In this document: positions 17,116-22,249 of the stretch, in pieces
How positions within the stretch are numbered: the first letter of the stretch is position 1
Layout of the letters: every line of letters starts with the position of its first letter
Source of the DNA: Chromera velia
Lineage: Eukaryota; Sar; Chromeraceae
Direction of reading: 5' to 3'
Assembly (NCBI GenBank): GCA_018398765.1
Contig: JAHBMJ010005775.1
Coordinates: 43,476-65,724, forward strand
DNA: 22,249 bases
Program-made: the position numbers and the translations under genes
The notes under the pieces: model-generated
What the model was told of the DNA's origin: nothing
The model's database searches: none
Seen by the model: the letters and a program-made list of their open reading frames with translations, nothing else

Positions 17116-19736
17116 CAGAGAAGCAAAGCGCGGCAAACGGATTCATTGATTCATGCCTGATTCCTCTAACCCATTCCGCTTTTCCTTTTACAGCTCCTCG
17201 GGTTGTAGCCCCGCCCCCTTTTTTTCTTTCTGTAGCTTGTCTCCTTTCTCTGTCACCCCGCTACTGTCTCTTCCTGTCTGTTTTTCCTATCGATCCTGTT
17301 GTTCGCATTATCCCTCCTCTCCCTATCTCCTGCAGTTCCTCACTCAGGCTTTGGTGTGCTACGAAGAGGAGCTCTCGGATTCACGGGCCCAGTTTCAAAG
17401 TCAGTTTGTTCGGAAGGTCCCCAAAGGTCTAGCTGGTTTGAGAAAGAGTCCCTCTCATCTCATCAACCCAACCCAAGCTTTACAAGTGTAACGTGCAGGT
17501 TTTCTGACTGAAAATGTGAGTCTCACAACTGAGGGCTGTGCCTTCCTGTAGCGTGACGGCTGGTCGGTGGTAATCTGCACAAAAGACTGTCTGGACGTCC
17601 AGAGATCTACGCCAAAAATGGATGCGCTTAGCTTCGTCCTTTCATTCTGTCTGCAGGCCTGACCCTCTTAGTGGGCACAATGGTGTCTGCAATCCACTGC
17701 CTCGAGAACGATAACTGGGACACAATGGTCAGTCAGTGCGCTGAAGGAGACTGTCAGTGCGCTGAAGGAGACTGTCGATTCATTTACCGGTCGCCTGTTT
17801 CCGCTCTTCCTGCTGTTCGCCTGAGTGGCATTTCCTCTTTTCTCTCCTATCATGAGAGAGACCCAAATCTTTTTTTTTTAGTCTGGCGAGCTGATTTTCA
17901 TTTGCTCTGCCTCAATTGGCCATGTCACTCTGTGCTGCAAGCAAACTCGATGTGTGGTCCGCTTCTGCTCTTTTTGGTTGATCTTCACAGGCAGCGAAGA
18001 TGGCCCAACACTCGACAAAGCTCTTGCGGAAACAGGACCAGTGTAGGGCGCTTCTCATGGCGAGCACCGTCTTCTGGGGAAACGTAAGAGGGGGTGGTCG
18101 GGGAGGGGAGGGTGCTGCAGTTAGGGCTTGCTTGATATCTGGATTTTCAAATCTGTTTGCTAGCGCGTGTGTTCTGATCATTGCTGAGGAGAGAAAGGAA
18201 AAGTCAAGCAAAAAACAAGTTCTCTTTGGCCTGGGTGGGTAACCTTTGGTATCATTCCATCAGTTTCTCTCCCCTCACAAATTGAAATTCATGCGCTCTT
18301 CAACCCCGATTGCTCTTTGATTCTGTAAGTCTCGCCCGCTTGCTTACTTGCTATGTCCTTCCTGTGCAGGCCCAGAGACGAGACGCTGTGCGAGTGACCG
18401 AGTGCCTTCAGAAGTGCCTTCGCATTGCGGGTGAGGCAACCATGTACACGTCTGTGGTTTTCTGCTGCTTTCCATGTGCTCTTGCATGCTTACCCTTGGC
18501 GCTCGCTCCAAACTGCTCCTGGCAATTTCTCCTTCTTTTTCCGTACTCCCAGTGTTCCTTCTACTCACTCTTTTCTCCCTCCAGTTACCCTAGCTGCTCG
18601 GCTTTCTGACGCACAGCACACGCAAAACTCCTGACGACATGCATGCAGCATCCTGTGGAGCCTCTGTCACTTTTAGTTTAGCACTCTGTCTGTTGCAGAC
18701 ATGGGAATGTTGAACGAAAAACCGAAGGCGACAACAGAGGCCTAGGTGTGTCCCGAGATTCCCTTGAGAAAAGAGAACTGCATGTCCTGTCCTGTCCTGT
18801 CCCCTCTTTGCAGATGTCGCCATGCAATCGTCCAACGCCCATGCAATCCTCTTCGTGGACATTCTGGACAAGTACATCTTCTACGTAGAGCAGAAGTGTG
18901 ATGCTGTCAGTCGATTTGTCGATTCGTTTCTGTCACACACGCGTTCACTTTTCTTCTACAACAAATAGTATCATTTGTGGAAGACAACGTATCATTGTGT
19001 TTTTAAGACTAAGATGCTACACGCGTGTCTTTTGAACAGAAATAATGCTGGGAGCTCGACACTTCTTCTCTTGGTCCTCATTGTGTACGCTTTCTTGGAA
19101 CCTGCATGCTGTCTGTGTGGTTTGATGTTTCTTTGCAGATCGACCCCCAGGTTGTGGGTCAATTGATCTCTCTGTGTGCGGAGAACTTGGCCTTCTGTGA
19201 TTCAGGTGCATGGGAGGGGGGGACATTGGTAGTAAGGCTTTTTGCCTTCATCTGTCATTCTTCGCCTCTGTCCGTCTCCTCTCTTCAGCTGTCTGCCTCG
19301 ACTCCTCCCATGGGTCCCGCCAAAAGCGCCCGAATGGTGCGCGCCGAAGGAGGCACGAGGCGCATGGAAGAGAATGGACAGAAAAAACAGGAACAAAGGA
19401 ACGGAAGGAAAAGAGAGAGGGGGGGGGGGAAGAAAGAAACCTCCCTCGCTTGCTCGTGGCGTGCTTGTGTGTGCGAATATTCGCAATGACTGAGCTGACA
19501 GAAGGTTTGACACTCCTCTTTGACTGCCTCTTTCTTTTTTGTTTTCACTCACATTTTCTGCCTTGGATAGCGTTGTGCTGTCGCGAGGCTTGGTATCCAA
19601 AAAAGGAACCAGCTAGCTGTTTGAATCTTGTGTGTCTGCAGAAACCGCAGAGGATGCCCGCAGACAATTCAAGGCTGCGCTGACAGACGTACAACGGGCC
19701 AGTGGGGATCCGCAAAATCCATTTTACGGTTGGTAG
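10634..19736 (+). CDS. VPS35: VPS35, retromer core subunit, 19 exons
   Basis: Exons: 10634-10729, 10827-10923, 11622-11871, 12085-12144, 12934-13096, 13698-13830, 14362-14433, 14933-15000, 15242-15383, 15652-16193, 16435-16653, 16941-17063, 17336-17399, 17657-17727, 17991-18083, 18370-18430, 18814-18905, 19139-19205, 19642-19736; total 2508 nt, 835 residues (human is 796). VPS35 is the alpha-solenoid that binds VPS26 and VPS29 and selects cargo for recycling from endosomes. Family landmarks in order: [19 protein letters not shown] (residues 50-70), the VPS26-binding PRLYLL at 104-109, [42 protein letters not shown], a central helical region, then [23 protein letters not shown] and YIFYVEQK. 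A low-complexity Ser/Thr/Gly linker at the exon 9-10 junction adds length. Unlike human, the C terminus ends NPFYGW. The ATG is the first after an in-frame TAA at 10619-10621. All junctions are GT-AG, phase-consistent and supported by alignment. Confidence 0.96.
10924..11621 (+). other. VPS35 intron 2, Y-block then G/GA-block
   Basis: 698 nt, donor GTTAGT, acceptor TTTCAG, phase 1; it splits the Tyr codon of YYELYM. It has a long CT-rich stretch (about 11110-11380), then an ambiguous base, three G6 tracts and a GA repeat. An open frame runs through it into exon 3 but is a pyrimidine-tract artefact. Confidence 0.88.
11407..11452. repeat. Ambiguous base, G6 tracts and (GA)n
   Basis: Position 11407 is N, the only ambiguous base I noticed. 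It is followed by three G6 runs separated by single C (11408-11413, 11415-11420, 11422-11427) and then a GA dinucleotide run to 11452. The G tracts could form a G-quadruplex on the plus (sense) strand, and such sequence is hard to read, which may explain the N. It lies inside VPS35 intron 2, so coding is unaffected. Confidence 0.85.
12145..12933 (+). other. VPS35 intron 4, Y-block, R-block, CTGT repeat
   Basis: 789 nt, the longest intron; donor GTGAGT continued as GTGG GTGG, acceptor CTACAG. A CT-rich block (about 12270-12560; 52 of 60 bases are pyrimidine at 12301-12360) is followed by a purine-rich block (12793-12866) and a (TCTG)n repeat at 12875-12912 just before the acceptor. No exon is supported inside. 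Confidence 0.87.
13097..13697 (+). other. VPS35 intron 5 with donor array
   Basis: 601 nt, phase 0, acceptor TTTCTTCAG. It opens with five GTNN units (GTCG GTCA GTCA GTCA GTCC). A CT-rich tract occupies about 13398-13590. The exon join restores [10 protein letters not shown], so the donor must be the first GT. Confidence 0.87.
13831..14361 (+). other. VPS35 intron 6 with donor array
   Basis: 531 nt, phase 1. It opens GTCG GTCG GTCG, has a purine-rich stretch at about 14038-14102 and a (TTCT)n run at 14305-14326, and ends ATTCAG. Confidence 0.87.
14434..14932 (+). other. VPS35 intron 7 with donor array
   Basis: 499 nt, phase 1. It opens GTAG GTCG GTCA GTTA and ends ATGCAG. A (CTGC)n run lies at about 14508-14528; the remainder is CT-rich. 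Confidence 0.87.
15001..15032 (+). repeat. GTNN donor array of VPS35 intron 8
   Basis: Six perfect GTAG units (15001-15024) followed by GTGG and GTGT, eight 4-nt units in all, beginning exactly at the exon 8 boundary after the Glu codon GAG. Only the first GT keeps the phase needed by exon 9 ([12 protein letters not shown]), so the used donor should be the first unit. Confidence 0.9.
15384..15403 (+). repeat. GTNN donor array of VPS35 intron 9
   Basis: Units GTCA GTAA GTAA GTAA GTCG start at the exon 9 boundary. Reading phase demands the first GT (phase 1), although the second unit GTAAGT would be a stronger match to the usual donor consensus. Confidence 0.82.
16687..16761 (+). repeat. (CT)n-(GT)n-(GA)n hairpin-forming microsatellite
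   Basis: A CT tract (16687-16713), a GT tract (16714-16737) and a GA tract (16738-16761) in direct succession inside VPS35 intron 11. CT and GA are complementary, so the transcript can form a stem of more than 20 bp with a UG-repeat loop. The tract begins 34 nt after the donor. Confidence 0.9.
17084..17112 (+). repeat. (CT)n microsatellite in VPS35 intron 12
   Basis: Pure TC repeat of about 29 nt, beginning about 20 nt after the GTCTGT donor. A CACAG follows it directly but is not used: the correct continuation of the protein is at the acceptor before 17336. Confidence 0.88.
17732..17773 (+). repeat. 21-bp perfect tandem duplication at a donor
   Basis: Two identical 21-bp units (17732-17752 and 17753-17773), each beginning GTCAGTGCG, lie 4 nt inside VPS35 intron 14, whose donor is GTCAGTCAGT at 17728. 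The duplication therefore multiplies the donor-like GTCAGT word: copies at 17728, 17732 and 17753. Confidence 0.88.
18431..18813 (+). other. VPS35 intron 16
   Basis: 383 nt, donor GTGAGG, acceptor TTGCAG, phase 1. It contains a short TGTCC tandem run at about 18783-18801. An alternative CAG at about 18698 was not used because the exon following 18813 joins directly to give a continuous helical segment ([11 protein letters not shown]). Confidence 0.82.
19206..19641 (+). other. VPS35 intron 18
   Basis: 436 nt, donor GTGCAT (the weakest of the gene), acceptor CTGCAG, phase 1. It has a CT-rich part (19245-19320), then a purine-rich block (about 19366-19438) including an 11-base G run at 19419-19429. 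No exon is supported inside. Confidence 0.83.
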
Positions 19737-20250
19737 GCCATTTACCTCGGTGCCCGTCTTCCGGTAAACACGCCTACCCCCAAAAGTTGACTGTTTGCCT
19801 TACTGTGGCTTCGGTGGTCTTCCTTCATCTGTCTCTGGATTCAATTTTTCTTTCTGTATGAACACAAAGCATTGTGCTGCTTCGTGTCGGTCGTCCCGTT
19901 TCCCCTTATACGTGCGTGTGTGCCTTTACATGTGTACAAGCTCCCTCAGAATGTGTGGCAACTCCACAAGCCTCATCACCCTAAGAGCCACCTGCAGAGT
20001 TTGATCTAGCTCTTCCAACAGATACCCTTAGCGACATCGCGACATCATTGTGGGCTTTGCTGCAAGTTTGCAGGAATGTCGGTTGAACGACTACTGGGGG
20101 CGCATGCTTCGATTCTGCGGTAGCGAAGTGCATTTGCGAGGGCACAATGCTGCTACACATTCTGTCTTGAACCTATACTGCGTACGGGGCCGCACAACTG
20201 GATTCATGCTTTGAACAATCTGATCTTTCCGACAGGGCGTCACCCGATTC
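19737..20250 (+). other. 3' flank of VPS35
   Basis: Follows the VPS35 TAG stop and should contain the 3' UTR. It is mixed-composition sequence with no supported ORF and no clear canonical polyadenylation hexamer near the stop. The cleavage site cannot be placed. Confidence 0.5.
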
Positions 20251-20867
20251 TCATTCTAGTTCTCAGAATCTCATTCTAAACTTGAAAGGACCTCAGAAAG
20301 GTTTTTGCTAGGGTTTTTGTTGTTATTACTCCTTTAATATGCATTCTACCAAAGTTGACGTTGTTTCCCAAGCTTTTACGCATAGCATAGCATTGAGTTC
20401 CGCCATGTTAAAGGCATGTTTCCTTTGATAAAAACTCACCGGTAATCTTCTAGGCTAGCTTTTAAGTGAAGATATCTTTTTTTATGATTACAGTGAAATC
20501 ACTTTCACAAAATTGTGTTCTCTATAGTGCGTTTTAGTGCGTTGTTCACAACAACGTGATTGCAAAACTACCCCCCTGTCACTAGCTATCGACTAAAACT
20601 TTTGAGGAGATTCAAGTTTAGCCTAAGTTCTGCGCTTTTCACCTATAAAGTTCAAATCTATAATTCCGAAGTTCTGCACTAAGTCAATCTTTACTAATGT
20701 TCAATACCACAGTATAACCATACCTTGTTACACCTTGTCCGACCTTGTTTTACCTTGTCTTACATGTATTTTCCCACTTAAATGTCATCGTCATGCACTC
20801 TTATCAAGGGCTTCATTCTTAAAAATGCAAATGATGTTCAAATTTGAAGGGCCTTTTCTTGTAGTAA
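20251..20867. other. AT-rich intergenic DNA
   Basis: Non-coding AT-rich sequence resembling the left arm of the window. The only ordered structure I see is the 10-bp-period repeat at 20721-20760, listed separately. Confidence 0.5.
20721..20760. repeat. Four-copy 10-bp ACCTTGT array
   Basis: Four consecutive 10-bp units, each containing ACCTTGT preceded by one variable base and followed by two variable bases. The period is exactly 10 bp, one helical turn, so all copies face the same side of DNA. It may be a protein-binding array or a decayed minisatellite. Confidence 0.8.
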
Positions 20868-21089
20868 CACGAAGACCCCAAGCCTGGCAACGCTCTAATC
20901 TGTTTCTTACTTCTCTTTCTGCATTTTGTTGACTCTCTACGAGATGCAGAAGATAAGATGATGAAGCTACAGAAAAAGAAGAAGATAGAAGAAGAAAAGG
21001 GAGAAGAGACATCAACAACAACAGAAGAAGATTGCGACACTGCAACTGCATTTAAAAAAAGACTTGTACAAGATGAGAAAGAACGCTAG
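20868..21089 (+). other. Possible short coding remnant, Lys/Glu-rich
   Basis: A 222-nt stop-to-stop open stretch with no ATG until two adjacent Met codons about halfway. Its second half reads as a charged Lys/Glu-rich segment (for example KMMKLQKKKKIEEEKGEE, then AFKKRLVQDEKER) ending at TAG. This could be a fragment of a coiled-coil coding exon or just a GAA-rich purine tract. There is no domain, and I cannot assign a gene. Confidence 0.15.
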
Positions 21090-22249
21090 CAAAAATACTG
21101 AAATCTGACAGTAAGGCTTTCTCCAACAATTTGTGCATGTGCGTATGGATGCTTGGAACGCATGTACATGCACAGCTAGAGTATATCCATGCATGTATCG
21201 ATCGCGGATGGCTCGAGCTGCGCGCGTCTCGCGCGTTGACATCGCCGTGCTGTGGCGACTTCGTCGTATTGATGTTTTGCGGCCCTCGGCCACAGTATCC
21301 TTCGAAGTTCTGCACCACTTACCTCAAAGCACACTCCAAAGCTAACTTAAACTTCTACAGCAAAGTTCAAGACTATTCCAAACTTCTGCAACCTCAGTTC
21401 AAGGAGTCGATAGTGACAGGGGGGTATACAAAACCTTATGTAAGACTGACATGACTCAGTGTTGGCCCAAACTCGTTGGCCCTGTTGGGACCGATCGGTA
21501 GGCTAGTTGACAGACAGTTGGAGGTCTGACTCCATACATAGATTAAGAGGAGTGTCAGTCAAGTACCAAGGACAATCATCAGGCGCACACAACGATCACT
21601 GACGGAAACGTTTCCTTTCCTTGCAGCACATCGGTATACACTGTAATTCTATGTGCAGTCAGGGGCGAACGCATACTCAGATAGCATGCAGGCACGGTAG
21701 AAATCGACGCTGACGTTGTGATAGAAAGGTGGGCCCGAATAGCAAATGTTTCATATGTATACAACCGTACCGCATAATCAGTGAAACGCGTGCATGCCGT
21801 GCCGATGCGCGTATCAGCAAAATGACTGACCTATCAGTGTGCACATCCTTGCAGTACAAAGTTTGAGAAGAAACGCCTCAGTCCAGAGGTAGACGGATGA
21901 TGTACTAGCATGTGTTTGACAGACTTACGTGTATGATGTGGGTAACAAACGTAAAAACGTATTGCTAGCCTTTAATTTCATCAATCACACTCTTTGGGTG
22001 TGAGGATTCACATCAATCCATCAATCACTGCACGCTATAGAATGCGATAGGCCTGCACACATGCCGGTCGGGGCCGATTAACAGGCAGTGCAGGGGTGGC
22101 GCACTGCTTGCACCACTACTAAGTCCACTAGGCCCGACTAGGGACGAGGCTGCCCCGCGATACAGGCAAGTCGGATGGTAGGTGTGAACTGAGGTGGTTC
22201 ACAACAAAGACTATCATTGTAAGTTAATTATTCCAAAAAGTTTATTTTT
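21090..22249. other. Intergenic DNA, right edge
   Basis: No gene is supported. The base composition is more balanced than in 20251-21089. Items seen: GCATGC words at about 21685 and 21793, a 13-bp word CGAAGTTCTGCAC near 21304 shared with about 20668, and a 7-bp-stem hairpin at 22085-22107 (GCAGTGC, 9-nt loop, GCACTGC). Confidence 0.45.

Noticed and set aside
1-22249. CRISPR array, prophage, operon or other prokaryotic system
   Set aside because: Both genes are spliceosomal-intron genes of eukaryotic families, and there are no spacer-repeat arrays or bacterial gene clusters.

Overview
This is eukaryotic nuclear DNA, most likely from an alga or other protist. It holds two intron-rich, protein-coding genes arranged head to head in a GC-moderate central block (about 4.6-19.7 kb), flanked on both sides by AT-rich, repeat-bearing intergenic DNA. 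There is no operon structure, ribosome binding site, CRISPR array, tRNA or rRNA. The mix of features (protist-type P3A proton pump, an ordinary VPS35, many GT-AG introns of about 100-800 nt, abundant microsatellites, frequent GCATGC) would suit a chromerid or related alveolate, but that assignment is a guess and rests on no species marker.

Layout. 1-2.9 kb: AT-rich intergenic DNA carrying two 376-bp copies (264-639 and 1214-1589) of a short terminal-inverted-repeat element with TA flanks, plus a nested palindrome near 1.9 kb. 2.96-3.14 kb: a long TG/TA microsatellite. 3.14-4.60 kb: 3' flank of the first gene. 4603-9776, minus strand: a plasma-membrane-type P-type (P3A) H+-ATPase, reconstructed as 7 coding exons and 1028 residues. 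9777-10633: an 857-bp divergent promoter region with a block of about 90% GC. 10634-19736, plus strand: VPS35, the cargo-binding core of retromer, reconstructed as 19 coding exons and 835 residues. 19.7-22.2 kb: 3' flank and AT-rich intergenic DNA with short repeats. All 24 intron phases close without a frameshift, both proteins align over their full length with their families, and both start codons follow an in-frame upstream stop.

The two genes have a plausible cell-biological link, since retromer recycles membrane proteins and P3A pumps are plasma-membrane cargo, but shared regulation is only inferred from the common promoter region.

The most unusual signal is in the introns. Half of the 24 donors have C at position +3 (GTCAGT, GTCGGT and similar), and many introns open with a tandem 4-nt array of GTNN units starting exactly at the exon boundary, up to 8 units in VPS35 intron 8. 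Several larger introns also carry a pyrimidine-rich block followed by a purine-rich block, at its simplest a (CT)n-(GT)n-(GA)n hairpin in VPS35 intron 11.
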